Positions 14,119-21,407 of a stretch of 21,407 nucleotides of DNA are shown here, piece by piece (the stretch's first letter is position 1; each line of letters opens with the position of its first letter). This DNA is from CALKHQ01 sp050329975 (lineage in GTDB: Bacteria > Pseudomonadota > Alphaproteobacteria > CALKHQ01): positions 1 to 21,407 of the forward strand of contig JBHJOG010000309.1 of assembly GCA_050329975.1 (NCBI GenBank). The letters run 5' to 3'. Both the position numbers and the translations under genes were made by a program. The notes under the pieces are model-generated. The model was given only the letters and a program-made list of their open reading frames with translations. It ran no database searches and was not told where the DNA came from.

Positions 14119-14523
14119 CGCGATCCTCTGGGCACCTTCCCACAGCACCTGCCGGCCCATGGCTTCCAGCCGCTCCAGCCCTTCGACCAGGGTCAGGAAG
14201 TGGTTGCCGGCCAGCGGGCCCATCTTGCTGGCGAAGCTGGCGCTGCCATAGGCGAGGAGGATCTCGGTCTCGCTGAAGCCGCCCGGATAGAACAGCATGT
14301 CGCCGCGCGACGGGTGGCTGGTATGGTTCTCGAACTCGAGCCTGCTGGCGAAGTCGCCCATCGGGATCCAGACCGCTTCGCCGCTCCAGCGGACATGGAT
14401 CGCCTGGCTGGCGAGCGGGAGCAGCTCGAGGAAGCGGCGGCAGGTCGCGGGCGCCCGCGTCCACTCCAGCCGTCCCGCGAAGGCGAAGGCGCCGATCTCG
14501 ATGTGCAGGATCTGCGGGGTCAT
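14101..14523 (-). CDS. DUF3830 family protein (cyclophilin-like fold)
   Basis: A 140-residue soluble protein I assign to DUF3830, a family believed to have a cyclophilin-like beta-barrel fold with no proven reaction. Visible hallmarks are WSGEAVWIPMGDF, ENHTSHPSRGDMLFYPGG and SETEILLAYGSASFASKMGPLAGNHF. These give a compact beta-rich protein with conserved His and aromatic residues around a likely pocket. ATG at 14523 overlaps the amidohydrolase stop as ATGA, so it is coupled to it; a GTG two codons earlier is possible but loses the overlap. DUF3830 genes tend to occur beside cyclic amidases and amino-acid racemases (from memory), which fits this cluster. It may bind or process the ring-opened product of the amidohydrolase, which is inference. 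Confidence 0.8.
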   Translation of the reverse strand: MTPQILHIEIGAFAFAGRLEWTRAPATCRRFLELLPLASQAIHVRWSGEAVWIPMGDFASRLEFENHTSHPSRGDMLFYPGGFSETEILLAYGSASFASKMGPLAGNHFLTLVEGLERLEAMGRQVLWEGAQRIAVRQPE

Positions 14524-15947
14524 TCCCACGGCCGGTGGTCGTGGGCAAGGATGGCGGCGGTGGTGGTCGCGGTGTTGCGCGGGCGGGGCGGCGGCATCTG
14601 CTGGACCACCTGGCGGCCCCAGCCCGGCGCCGCCACCGGCTCGCCGTCGCGCGCGACGACCCGGCCGCGCACCATGGTCAGGACCGGCATCCCGGTGACG
14701 TGCATGCCCTCATAGGGGCTGGTCTTGCCGCGCGAATGCAGCTTCGCCGCCGCCAGCCGGTCGTGGCGGGCGAGATCGACCACCGCCAGGTCCGCGTCCG
14801 CACCGACCCGCAGCACGCCCTTGCGGCCGTAGAGCCCGAAGGCGCGCGCCGGCGCAGCGCTCGACAAGCGGACGTATTGTTCCAGGGTCAGCCGGCCGGC
14901 GGCGACCGCGGTCAGCATCAGCGGCATCGCGGTCTCGACGCCGGGGAAGCCGCAGGCGACGTCCCAGATCCGGTTGCCGCATTTTTCCGCGGGCAGGTGG
15001 GGCGCGTGGTCGGTTGCCAGCATGTCGATGGTGCCGTCGAGCAGCGCCTGCCACAGCGGCTCCTGGTTCGCCTTCTGGCGGATCGGCGGGTTCATCCGCA
15101 GCACCTCGCCGCCGGGGCGCACCATCATCTCGGCGTCGAGGTAGAGATATTGCGGCAGGGTCTCGACGGTGACGTCGACGCCGCGATCCTTGAAGAACCG
15201 CAGATAGGGCAGGCTCGCCGCCGAACTCTCGTGGGCGATGTGGATGCGCGCGCCGGTCCAGTCGGCGAGCACGCAGGAGCGCGACAGCGCCTCCAGTGCG
15301 ACCACGTCCGAACGCGCCGAGAGATGCGCCAGCGGATCGATCCGGCCGGCCGCCTGCATCTTCCGAGTCCGCCAGAACAGCATCGGCGAGTTCTCGGCAT
15401 GGATGGTGCAGCGCTTGCCGAGCGCCGCCAGGATCTCGAAACCCTCCAGCACCGCGCCGTCGTTCGGGCAGGGGAGGTTGCCGGTGGTGTTGCCCAGGAA
15501 CAGCTTGAAGCCGATCGCGCCGGCGGCTGCCAGGCCCTCGAGCTCGTCCAGATTGTGCTCGCCCAGCAGGCCGTAGAGCCCGAAGTCGACGATCGACTTC
15601 GCCTCGGCCAGCGCCCGTTTCTCGGCCAGCCGCTCGGCGGTGTCGGTGGGCGGGATGGTGTTCGGCATCTCGAAGACGGTGGTGACCCCGCCGACCGCGG
15701 CGGCTGCGCTGCCGGTCGCCCAGGTCTCCTTCTCCTCCATGCCCGGCTCGCGGAAATGCACGTGCACGTCGATGGCGCCGGGCAGCACGTGCAGGCCGGT
15801 CACGTCCAGCCGCTCGCGCGCCGGCGGCAGCGTGCCGGGCGCTGCGATGGCGGCGATGCGACCGTCGGCGATGCCCAGATCGCCAGCGATGGTGCCGTCC
15901 TCGCCGACGAGCCGCCCGCCGGCGACGAGGGTGTCGATCCCCGCCAT
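14520..15947 (-). CDS. Cyclic amidohydrolase, allantoinase/hydantoinase/dihydroorotase family
   Basis: A 475-residue metal-dependent hydrolase of the allantoinase/dihydroorotase branch, opening a cyclic amide or ureide in the cytoplasm. The binuclear metal site is complete: H62 and H64 (DVHVHFREPG), K148 as the carbamylated lysine (GFKLFLG), H183 (TIHAEN), H239 (IHIAHESS) and D313 (ATDHAPH). The C-terminal SPYEGMHVTGMPVLTMVRGRVVARDG is the pattern of allantoinases and hydantoinases. No other allantoin or pyrimidine-biosynthesis genes are next to it, so a de novo dihydroorotase is unlikely. The start ATG at 15947 comes one base after the stop of the upstream dehydrogenase (TAGCATG). The final ~25 residues form a proline/threonine/alanine-rich tail. 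The true substrate is unknown. Confidence 0.9.
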   Translation of the reverse strand: MAGIDTLVAGGRLVGEDGTIAGDLGIADGRIAAIAAPGTLPPARERLDVTGLHVLPGAIDVHVHFREPGMEEKETWATGSAAAAVGGVTTVFEMPNTIPPTDTAERLAEKRALAEAKSIVDFGLYGLLGEHNLDELEGLAAAGAIGFKLFLGNTTGNLPCPNDGAVLEGFEILAALGKRCTIHAENSPMLFWRTRKMQAAGRIDPLAHLSARSDVVALEALSRSCVLADWTGARIHIAHESSAASLPYLRFFKDRGVDVTVETLPQYLYLDAEMMVRPGGEVLRMNPPIRQKANQEPLWQALLDGTIDMLATDHAPHLPAEKCGNRIWDVACGFPGVETAMPLMLTAVAAGRLTLEQYVRLSSAAPARAFGLYGRKGVLRVGADADLAVVDLARHDRLAAAKLHSRGKTSPYEGMHVTGMPVLTMVRGRVVARDGEPVAAPGWGRQVVQQMPPPRPRNTATTTAAILAHDHRPWE

Positions 15948-15948
15948 G

Positions 15949-16755
15949 CTAGATCACCCAGCCGCCATCGACGGCCAGGTCCTGGCCGGTGATCTGCCGT
16001 GCCTTGTCCGAGGTGAGGAACACCACCGCATGCGCCACGTCCTCGGGCGCCGAGACCCGCTTCAGTGCATAGTCGGCGGCGTGCCGCTCGCCCGCCTCGG
16101 CCGGGGTGATGCCGAGCCGGTGGGCCATGTCGGCGCAGACCTTCTCGAAGCGCGGGCCCTCGACCATGCCGGGGCAGACGCTGTTCACGTTGACGTTGAA
16201 CGGGCCGGCCTCCAGCGCGAAGCTCTTGGTCAGGCCGCGCAGGCCCCATTTCGAGGCGCTGTAGGATGTCCGGCCGGCGCGGCCGCGCAGCCCGAAGGTG
16301 CCGCCGATGTTGACGATCTTCCCGCCGCGCCGCGCCATCATCCCCGGCAGCACCGCGCGCATGGTCAGGAAGCAGCCGGTGAGGTTCAGGTCGATGATCT
16401 GGCGGAACTCCTCCGGCGTCGTCTCGACCCCGCTCTTGCCGATCGGGCCGGTGCCGCCGGCGACGTTGACCAGGATGTCGATCCGGCCGAACGCCGCCTC
16501 CGCGGCCGCGACGGTCGTGGCGACCTGCTCCGGATCGGTCACGTCGCAAGCGAGGATCTCCACCCGGCGGCCGAGCGCGCGCACCCGCGCCGCCACCGGC
16601 TCGATCGCCGCCAGGTCGCGCCCGGCCAGCACCAGTTCGGCGCCGGCGAGGGCCAGCGCCTGCGAAATCGACGCGCCCATGCCCTTGGCCGGACCGGTCA
16701 CCAGGGCAATGCGGTCGGCCAGATCGGCGGAGGCAGCGAGCGGGAAGGGGGTCAT
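15949..16755 (-). CDS. Short-chain dehydrogenase/reductase A
   Basis: A 268-residue classical SDR that should oxidise or reduce a hydroxyl/carbonyl group with NAD(P). The cofactor motif TGPAKGMG is at 20-27, NVAG at 97-100, N124, and the active-site pair Y165/K169 (YSASK). At the position of the usual catalytic serine, 13 residues before the tyrosine, there is glycine (G152), followed by T153. It is a close paralog of the SDR at 17557-18348, sharing the TGPAKGMG and VNIGGTFG segments. The ATG at 16755 has no clear ribosome binding site and is the first gene of the dehydrogenase, amidohydrolase, DUF3830 operon, divergent from the GntR gene. The upstream frame runs into the intergenic region and is rejected. 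Confidence 0.9.
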   Translation of the reverse strand: MTPFPLAASADLADRIALVTGPAKGMGASISQALALAGAELVLAGRDLAAIEPVAARVRALGRRVEILACDVTDPEQVATTVAAAEAAFGRIDILVNVAGGTGPIGKSGVETTPEEFRQIIDLNLTGCFLTMRAVLPGMMARRGGKIVNIGGTFGLRGRAGRTSYSASKWGLRGLTKSFALEAGPFNVNVNSVCPGMVEGPRFEKVCADMAHRLGITPAEAGERHAADYALKRVSAPEDVAHAVVFLTSDKARQITGQDLAVDGGWVI

Positions 16756-16850
16756 GATGCCGGCAACAGTTTCGATGAAGATGCGTATTGTCGAAGATAT
16801 GCGCGATTCTCGATACACTCTTTTCGTTCGAGCCCATGGAGTCCGCCCGC
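16756..16850. promoter_or_regulatory. Divergent promoter/operator region of the GntR regulator
   Basis: A 95-bp gap between the SDR-A operon (leftward) and the GntR gene (rightward). It contains a near-direct repeat, GAAGATGCG at 16777-16785 and TCGAAGATATGCG at 16791-16803, and an imperfect inverted repeat TGCGTAT/ATATGCG around it. A rightward promoter of TTGTCG (16788-16793), 18 bases, GATACA (16812-16817) is plausible but weak. FCD-type GntR proteins commonly bind in such divergent gaps and control both sides, which is inferred here. Confidence 0.45.
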
Positions 16851-17537
16851 ATGCCTGCTGACACGGCCCTGACAGACAGCGACGACGTCTTCGCGCGGCT
16901 GCGGTCCGACATCGTGATGGGGGCGCTGGCGCCGGGCAGCCGCCTGCGCTTCGCCGAGCTGAAGGCGCGCTACGGCGTCGGCACCAGCCCGCTGCGGGAG
17001 GCATTGTCGCGGCTCGCCGCCGTGCGCCTGGTGGCGCAGGAGGCCAACCGGGGCTTCCAGGTCCAGCCGCTCAACCGCGCCGATTTCCAGGACATCGTCG
17101 AGATGCGCTGCCGGCTGGAAGGCGACGCCGCCAGGGCGTCGGTGGCGCGCGGCGACGAGGCGTGGGAGGAGCGGCTGCTGATCGCGCACCGCCGCCTGGT
17201 CCGCCTCGGCCGGCAGGAGGAGCTGCTGCGCGACGGGATCGACTCCACGGCGGCCCAGAGCTGGGAGGCACGCCACCGGGCGCTGCACCACGCGCTGATC
17301 GCCGCCTGCGGCTCCCCCTGGACCCTGCATTTCTGCGACCTGCTCAACGACCAGTTCGACCGCTACCGCCGGCGCGCGCGTTCCGATGCTGCGGTGCAGG
17401 CCGAGCTCGCGCCGCAGCACGGCGCCATGGTCGAGGCGGCCCTGGCGCGCGACAGTGCCCGTGTCGCCGGGATCCTGGTCGCCCACATCCGCCGCAGCGG
17501 CGACGTCGTGCTCGGCGGGCTGCCGCCGGAGGCGTGA
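16851..17537 (+). CDS. GntR-family transcriptional regulator, FCD subgroup
   Basis: A 228-residue cytoplasmic DNA-binding regulator. The N-terminal winged helix covers about residues 10-73 (DDVFARLRSDIVMGALAPGS, then the recognition region YGVGTSPLREALSRLAAV and the wing GFQVQPL). The C-terminal FCD effector domain has the three histidines that usually hold a metal: in RHRALHHALIAACG, QHGAMVEAAL and VAHIRRS. It probably senses a small acid made or taken up by the surrounding pathway. The start ATG at 16851 has GGAG nine bases upstream; ATG at 16836 is possible, and a TTG at 16788 falls in the operator region and is rejected. It is divergent from SDR-A and convergent with SDR-B, with a gap of 19 bases. 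Confidence 0.92.
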   Translation: MPADTALTDSDDVFARLRSDIVMGALAPGSRLRFAELKARYGVGTSPLREALSRLAAVRLVAQEANRGFQVQPLNRADFQDIVEMRCRLEGDAARASVARGDEAWEERLLIAHRRLVRLGRQEELLRDGIDSTAAQSWEARHRALHHALIAACGSPWTLHFCDLLNDQFDRYRRRARSDAAVQAELAPQHGAMVEAALARDSARVAGILVAHIRRSGDVVLGGLPPEA

Positions 17538-17556
17538 CGGCGCGGGAAAGGGCCGG

Positions 17557-18348
17557 CTAGACAATGGTGCCGCCGTCGACCAGCAGGTCCTGGCCGGTGA
17601 TGTTGCGGGCGGCGTCGCCCATCAGGAACAGCACCGCATCGGCGACGTCCGCATCCGTGCTCATCCGCCCGAGCGCCGCCGTCGCGCAGAAGCGGGCATG
17701 GGCGGCGGCGTAACCGATGCCGTCGCGCGCTGCCTGCTCGCCGAGCTGCCGGGTGAGCCGGGGCCCCTCGACGCCGCCCGGCGACACCATGTTGACGCGC
17801 ACGCCGCCGGCGGCCGCCTCCAGCGCCGCCGATTTCGACAGTCCGCGCAGCGCCCATTTGGTGGCGCCGTAGAGCGCCGCCTTGCGCACGCCCTTGAAGC
17901 CGAAGGTGCCGCCGATGTTGACCACGCTGCCGCGGCCGCGCGCCATCAGCATCGGCAGCAGGTGCTTCATCGTCAGGACGGGTCCGAGCACGTTGGCGTC
18001 GAACAGCCGGCGGTAGTCGGCGACGGTGTGTTCCCACAGACTGGCGCCCGAGGGCCCGGCGACGCCGGCGACGTTGACCAGCCCGTACAGGGTCTCCCCG
18101 AAGGCTTCCTCGGCACGCGCCGCCGCAGCGGCGACCGCCGGCTCGTCGGTCACGTCGGCCCGGACGACCAGGGCGCGCCGGCCGAGGGCTTCCGCCTCTG
18201 CGGCGACGGGTGCGATGGCGTCGCGGTCGCGGCCGACCAGCAGCAGGTCGGCGCCGGCCTCGGCGAGCGCCAGGGTGATCGCGCGGCCCATGCCCTTCGC
18301 CGGCCCGGTGACCAGCACGGCCCGGCCGGCAAGTCCTAGTGGGACCAT
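17557..18348 (-). CDS. Short-chain dehydrogenase/reductase B
   Basis: A 263-residue classical SDR paralogous to SDR-A across the GntR gene. It has TGPAKGMG at 14-21, NVAG at 92-95, N119, and Y160/K164 (YGATK). As in SDR-A, the residue 13 before the tyrosine is glycine (G147), followed by T148, in the shared VNIGGTFG segment. C-terminal ITGQDLLVDGG is the usual SDR end. The start ATG at 18348 overlaps the upstream permease stop by 13 bases, so it is the last gene of the transporter operon. The pair of SDRs in two operons suggests two sequential or stereochemically different oxidations of one substrate, or a duplication with new specificity; this is inference. Confidence 0.9.
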   Translation of the reverse strand: MVPLGLAGRAVLVTGPAKGMGRAITLALAEAGADLLLVGRDRDAIAPVAAEAEALGRRALVVRADVTDEPAVAAAAARAEEAFGETLYGLVNVAGVAGPSGASLWEHTVADYRRLFDANVLGPVLTMKHLLPMLMARGRGSVVNIGGTFGFKGVRKAALYGATKWALRGLSKSAALEAAAGGVRVNMVSPGGVEGPRLTRQLGEQAARDGIGYAAAHARFCATAALGRMSTDADVADAVLFLMGDAARNITGQDLLVDGGTIV

Positions 18349-19163
18349 GACAGCGTCCGTTTCTCCGCCGCCGCGGTGACCGTGAAGATCGCGAACGCCA
18401 CCGCCATGCTGACGGCCACCGCCGCCCAGAGCAGGCCGAGATTGCGGTAGGCCGATGCGTCCAGGATGAGGGTGCCGAGGCCCGGAGCGCCGCTCAGCCA
18501 CTCGGCCAGCATCGCCGCCAGGATGGCGCTGGCCGACGCCATGCGCAGGCCGGTGAAGATGTAGGGCAGCGCATAGGGGAAGCGGACCTTGACGAAGGTC
18601 TGCACTGGGTTGGCGCCGCAGACGTGCATCAGCTCCAGCGCGCTGCGCCGGGCGGCGCGGAAGCCCTTCATCGCGTTCACCATGATCGGGAAGAAGGCGA
18701 CGATCACCACCACGACGATCGAGGTGCCGACGCCGCGTCCGAAGATCAGGATCAGGATCGGTGCGATGGCGAGCACCGGCGCGGTGCGCAGCCCGATCAC
18801 CAGCGGGAGCACGGCCCGGGTAGCGGTGTCCGACGCGACGAACATGGCGGCGAGGGTGAGCGCGATGGCGGTCGCGCAGGCCAGGCCGAGCAGGGCGCTG
18901 CGCAGGGTCGCCGCCAGCGCCGTTCCGATCTCGGGCCGATTGGCGCGGAATGCCTCCCACGCCGCTTCCGGCGTCGGCATGATGAAGTGCGGGATGGCGA
19001 AGCCGGTCACCGCCAGGTGCCAGGCCAGCACGACCAGGGCGGCGCCGATGCCGAACCAGAGGACGCGCCGAACCGCGCCGAACAGGCGGGCATGGCCTTC
19101 CTCGAGCCGCGACGGCGGGCGGTCGAGCAGCGGCGCGGCGTCGGGCGTGGCCGTCATGCTCAT
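18336..19163 (-). CDS. ABC transporter permease 2, SsuC/ThiX-type
   Basis: A 275-residue inner-membrane permease of the nitrate/sulfonate/taurine/pyrimidine group (BPD_transp_1 domain). About six helices follow a polar N-terminal 30 residues. The coupling loop is HVCGANPVQTFVKVRFPYALPYIFTGLRM, followed by AEWLSGAPGLGTLI. It is different in sequence from permease 1, so the channel is a heterodimer. The start is ATG at 19163, overlapping the permease 1 stop as ATGA; a second ATG two codons on is also possible. It overlaps SDR-B at its end. Confidence 0.88.
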   Translation of the reverse strand: MSMTATPDAAPLLDRPPSRLEEGHARLFGAVRRVLWFGIGAALVVLAWHLAVTGFAIPHFIMPTPEAAWEAFRANRPEIGTALAATLRSALLGLACATAIALTLAAMFVASDTATRAVLPLVIGLRTAPVLAIAPILILIFGRGVGTSIVVVVIVAFFPIMVNAMKGFRAARRSALELMHVCGANPVQTFVKVRFPYALPYIFTGLRMASASAILAAMLAEWLSGAPGLGTLILDASAYRNLGLLWAAVAVSMAVAFAIFTVTAAAEKRTLSWSH

Positions 19164-19957
19164 GCCGCCTCGCCGATGCGGCCGCCGGTGTCCCAGGTGA
19201 CCGCCAGCCGTTCGGCCAGCGCGACCAGGACGTAGCCGGCCATCGCCAGCACGCAGACCGCGACGATGGTCAGCCAGACCAGCGGCACGTCGAACGAGAA
19301 CAGTGCGTAGACCATCATGATGCCCAGCCCGCGTTCGGCGCTGACCCATTCGGCGATCAGCGCGCCGAGCACGGCGAGCGGGGCGGCGATCTTCATCGCG
19401 GCGAACAGGTAGGGCAGGGCGGAGGGCAGCGACAGCATGCGCAGCCGCTGCCAGCGGCTGGCCGACAGCACGTGGAACAGCTCGCCCATCATCCGGTCGG
19501 TGGCGGCGAGCCCCTGGCTCATGCCGACCAGCAGCGGGAAGACGCAGGCGATGGTCGCGATCACGATCCGCGATTCCATGCCGTTGCCGAGCCAGACCAT
19601 CAGGATCGGGGTCAGCGCGATCAGCGGGATCGAATCGACGATGACGCCGACGGTCAGCACCGGCTGCCGGGCGCGCCGCCACAGGGTCGCCAGCGAGGCC
19701 AGCAGGGCGGCGGCGGCAAAGGCAATGCCGTAGCCGATCAGTGCGGCCAGCACGGTCGGCGTCATGTGGTAGAACAGGTCGTCGGCGCTGCGCTCGAACG
19801 CGCCGGCGATGCCGCTCGGCGCCGGAATCGTGACCGGCAGCCAGCCCAGGTGCTTGGCCCCTTCCATCAGCCCGATCACGGCGACGAACACGGCTGCCGG
19901 CAGCCCGGCGCCCAGCAGCAGGCGCCGTCCCGCGCGCGTGCTGCGATCAGCCGGCAC
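19160..19957 (-). CDS. ABC transporter permease 1, SsuC/ThiX-type
   Basis: A 265-residue permease of the same SsuC/ThiX family. A TM helix at about 11-30 is followed by PSGIAGAF and five or so further helices. The coupling loop is HVLSASRWQRLRMLSLPSALPYLFAAMKI, then AEWVSAERGLGIMMVYALFSFDVPL. The start is GTG at 19957, overlapping the ATPase by 11 bases; no ATG gives a full first helix. Together with permease 2 and the ATPase it forms an importer of small, often heterocyclic or sulfonated, compounds. Relatives move riboflavin, thiamine-precursor pyrimidines, taurine or nitrate; here the enzymes around it point to a cyclic nitrogen compound. Confidence 0.88.
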   Translation of the reverse strand: MPADRSTRAGRRLLLGAGLPAAVFVAVIGLMEGAKHLGWLPVTIPAPSGIAGAFERSADDLFYHMTPTVLAALIGYGIAFAAAALLASLATLWRRARQPVLTVGVIVDSIPLIALTPILMVWLGNGMESRIVIATIACVFPLLVGMSQGLAATDRMMGELFHVLSASRWQRLRMLSLPSALPYLFAAMKIAAPLAVLGALIAEWVSAERGLGIMMVYALFSFDVPLVWLTIVAVCVLAMAGYVLVALAERLAVTWDTGGRIGEAA

Positions 19958-20756
19958 GGCGGGCCCCGACCGGCGGATCGTCGGCGTCGTCGCGGAACTC
20001 GTCGCCGAACAGCGCCTCGCGGACCCGGTTCTGCAGGGCGTCGAAGGCCGGGCGGCGCATCAGCGCCAGCCGGCGCGGGCGCGGCAGGTCGATCGGGATC
20101 GTCGCCGCCAGCCGGCCCGGGTCGGCGGCGAGCACGTGCACCGTGTCGGCCATGAACACCGCCTCGGCGATGCTGTGGGTGACCAGCACGGCGGTGGTGC
20201 CGGTCTCCCGCCAGATGTGCAGCAGCTCCAGGTTCATCCGCTGGCGGGTGATCTCGTCGAGCGCGCCGAACGGCTCGTCGAGCAGCAGGACCTTCGGGTT
20301 CAGGGCGAGTGCGCGCGCGATCGCCACCCGCTGCTGCATGCCGCCCGAAAGCTGGGCCGGGCGGGCGTGCTCGAAGCCGGCGAGACCCACCAGCTCGATC
20401 AGCGCCTCCGGCGACGGGGCGTCCGGCCCCGGCCCACCCGCGATCTCGCGCGGCAGGCGCACATTCTCCAGCACGCTGCGCCACGGCAGCAGGGTCGCCT
20501 CCTGGAAGACGAAGCCGATCTCGTGGCGCTTGCGCGCCTCGCGCGGCGGCTTGCCGCCGATGGTGATCGCGCCCGCGTCGGGCTGCAGCACGTCGGCGAT
20601 CAGCCGCAGCATCGTCGACTTGCCGCAGCCCGACGGCCCGATCAGCGCGTAGAAGCCGCCTTCCTCCAGCGTCAGGGCGATGCCGTCCAGCGCCGTCACC
20701 GCCTTGCCGCGGATCTTGAAGCGTTTGCCGACCCGGTCGATGACGATCCGGCTCAC
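19947..20756 (-). CDS. ABC transporter ATPase, SsuB/TauB/ThiZ-type
   Basis: A 269-residue ATPase that powers the two-permease importer. Motifs: Walker A GPSGCGKST at 40-48, Q-loop FQEATLLPWRSV, signature LSGGMQQ at 136-142, Walker B VLLLDEP at 156-162, and H194 (VTHS). The FQE-x-LLPW pattern is characteristic of the nitrate/sulfonate/pyrimidine branch. The start is GTG at 20756, overlapping the preceding stop as GTGA. The gene lies immediately after the deaminase-like amidohydrolase. No periplasmic binding protein (NMT1/SsuA type) is in the window; it is expected beyond the right edge or elsewhere. Confidence 0.93.
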   Translation of the reverse strand: MSRIVIDRVGKRFKIRGKAVTALDGIALTLEEGGFYALIGPSGCGKSTMLRLIADVLQPDAGAITIGGKPPREARKRHEIGFVFQEATLLPWRSVLENVRLPREIAGGPGPDAPSPEALIELVGLAGFEHARPAQLSGGMQQRVAIARALALNPKVLLLDEPFGALDEITRQRMNLELLHIWRETGTTAVLVTHSIAEAVFMADTVHVLAADPGRLAATIPIDLPRPRRLALMRRPAFDALQNRVREALFGDEFRDDADDPPVGARRAG

Positions 20757-21407
20757 TGGGCCGCCTCGGCCTGCGGGCGATGGCAGCCGCAGCGGTAGTA
20801 GTCGGCGATGGCGGCGGCAAGCCGGTCGGCCGCGCCGGTGTCGGGCGGCATCGCAGCCCAGCTCGCCCGCGCCTGGGCCGTCAGCTCGGCTTCCAGGGCG
20901 GGCAGGTCGACAGTCACGCAGCGGCCACCGGCGACGACCGTGCGCCCGGCCACGACGAGGCCATCGAGATGGCGCCTGGTCATCCGGGTCAGCAGCACCG
21001 CGACCGGATCGGCGGCGCCCGGCATCACGTCGCTGGCCATGGCCGCCAGGTCGAGGAGCATCACATCGGCCGGTGCGCCGGCCTCAAGCACGCCGCCGCC
21101 GTCGTCGACGACGGTGCGCCGGCCGTCGACGCAGGCGGCGCGGAACAGCCGCGCCGGTGTCAGCACGTCCTCGACGCCGATGCCCCTGTGGTGCTGCCAG
21201 GCGAGCCGGAGCTCGCGCAGCATGTCCTCGTCGTCGTCGAAGGCCATGCCGTCCAGCCCGATACCGAAGGCGAGCCCGGTCCGCAGGAACCGCTCGACTG
21301 GCGCCACGCCGGAGCGGAGCCGGAGGTTGGACGAGGTGTTGACCGAAACCGTCACCCCGCGCTCGGCCAGCAGCGCGCACTCGTCCTCGCTCAGCCAGAC
21401 GCCGTGC
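20753..21407 (-). CDS. Deaminase-like amidohydrolase (TrzA/AtzB/guanine-deaminase branch), C-terminal part
   Basis: The right edge cuts the gene; about 217 codons of the C-terminal half are present. The first visible codon is H in HGVWLSEDECALLAERG, the metal/active-site histidine region of this amidohydrolase subtype, then SVNTSSNLRLRSGVAPV and GIGLDGMAFDDDEDMLREL, where the D of GLDG fits the metal-binding aspartate. The C-terminal part has the usual MTRRHLDGLVVAGRTVVAGGR beta-sandwich. The family removes amino or alkylamino groups from N-heterocycles. The usual HCPTSNL/HNPSSNL second histidine reads VNTSSNL here. It is the first visible gene of the transporter operon and overlaps the ATPase by GTGA. 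The N-terminal HxH metal motif is not in view. Confidence 0.85.
   Translation of the reverse strand, partial: HGVWLSEDECALLAERGVTVSVNTSSNLRLRSGVAPVERFLRTGLAFGIGLDGMAFDDDEDMLRELRLAWQHHRGIGVEDVLTPARLFRAACVDGRRTVVDDGGGVLEAGAPADVMLLDLAAMASDVMPGAADPVAVLLTRMTRRHLDGLVVAGRTVVAGGRCVTVDLPALEAELTAQARASWAAMPPDTGAADRLAAAIADYYRCGCHRPQAEAAQ

Noticed and set aside
14520..15947. Calling the cyclic amidase a biosynthetic dihydroorotase (pyrC)
   Set aside because: It is not beside pyrB or other pyrimidine genes, sits with DUF3830 and dehydrogenases under a GntR regulator, and has an allantoinase/hydantoinase-like C-terminus.
16788..16850. A longer GntR protein starting at TTG 16788 or ATG 16836
   Set aside because: The TTG lies in the repeat-rich operator region. 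ATG 16836 has no ribosome binding site, while 16851 has GGAG at good spacing; 16836 stays possible.
1..21407. CRISPR arrays, tRNA/rRNA genes, insertion sequences, phage genes, toxin-antitoxin pairs
   Set aside because: I looked for spaced direct repeats, tRNA arms, transposases and integrases, and saw none.

Overview
The window is high-GC DNA with long co-directional operons, ATGA/GTGA gene overlaps and Shine-Dalgarno (SD) starts. The gene families (FrcA-like single-domain sugar ATPase, fused double-domain betaine-type permease, cytochrome oxidase operon with two subunit III-like genes, DUF2189, DUF3830) suggest an alphaproteobacterium, probably Rhodospirillales-like. That placement is inferred from family content; there is no rRNA or marker gene here. 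All recognised genes except two (DUF2189 and a GntR regulator) lie on the minus strand, so operons read from high to low coordinates.

Layout. (1) 1-3148: a CUT2/ribose-type ABC importer (Tat-type binding protein, ATPase, permease), followed by the start of an unrecognised secreted protein cut by the window edge. (2) 3560-7753: a glycine betaine/choline-type (OpuA/ProU) importer with binding protein, ATPase and a ~665-residue permease made of two fused permease domains. Its promoter has a perfect TTGACA -35 box overlapped by a 16-bp palindrome. (3) 7784-12791: an aa3-type cytochrome c oxidase operon, read as a 62-codon leader cistron, subunit II, a 15-codon mini-cistron, subunit I, subunit III-like, subunit III, subunit IV and a 54-residue membrane peptide. 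No heme or copper assembly genes are included. (4) 12792-13204: a divergent intergenic region holding a strikingly nested set of inverted repeats (candidate structured RNA) and a 14-bp tandem repeat. (5) 13205-14074: a DUF2189 membrane protein on the plus strand, meeting the next operon at a shared hairpin. (6) 14101-21407: a probable catabolic locus for a nitrogen-containing cyclic compound. It has an allantoinase/hydantoinase-type cyclic amidase, a DUF3830 protein, two paralogous short-chain dehydrogenases, a GntR/FCD regulator, an SsuABC/ThiXYZ-type importer (ATPase plus two different permeases, no binding protein in view) and the C-terminal part of a second, deaminase-like amidohydrolase.

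How the genes work together (inference): regions 1 and 2 import a sugar-like compound and a quaternary amine, and in both a strong hairpin sits just after the binding-protein gene, before the ATPase. Region 3 is a terminal respiratory oxidase whose first two large genes are each preceded by a tiny coupled cistron. Region 6 looks like a self-contained uptake-and-degradation module with its own regulator. The most unusual observations are the nested RNA-like element at 12886-12990, the two small coupled cistrons in the oxidase operon, and the paired dehydrogenases in which the usual catalytic serine position is glycine.
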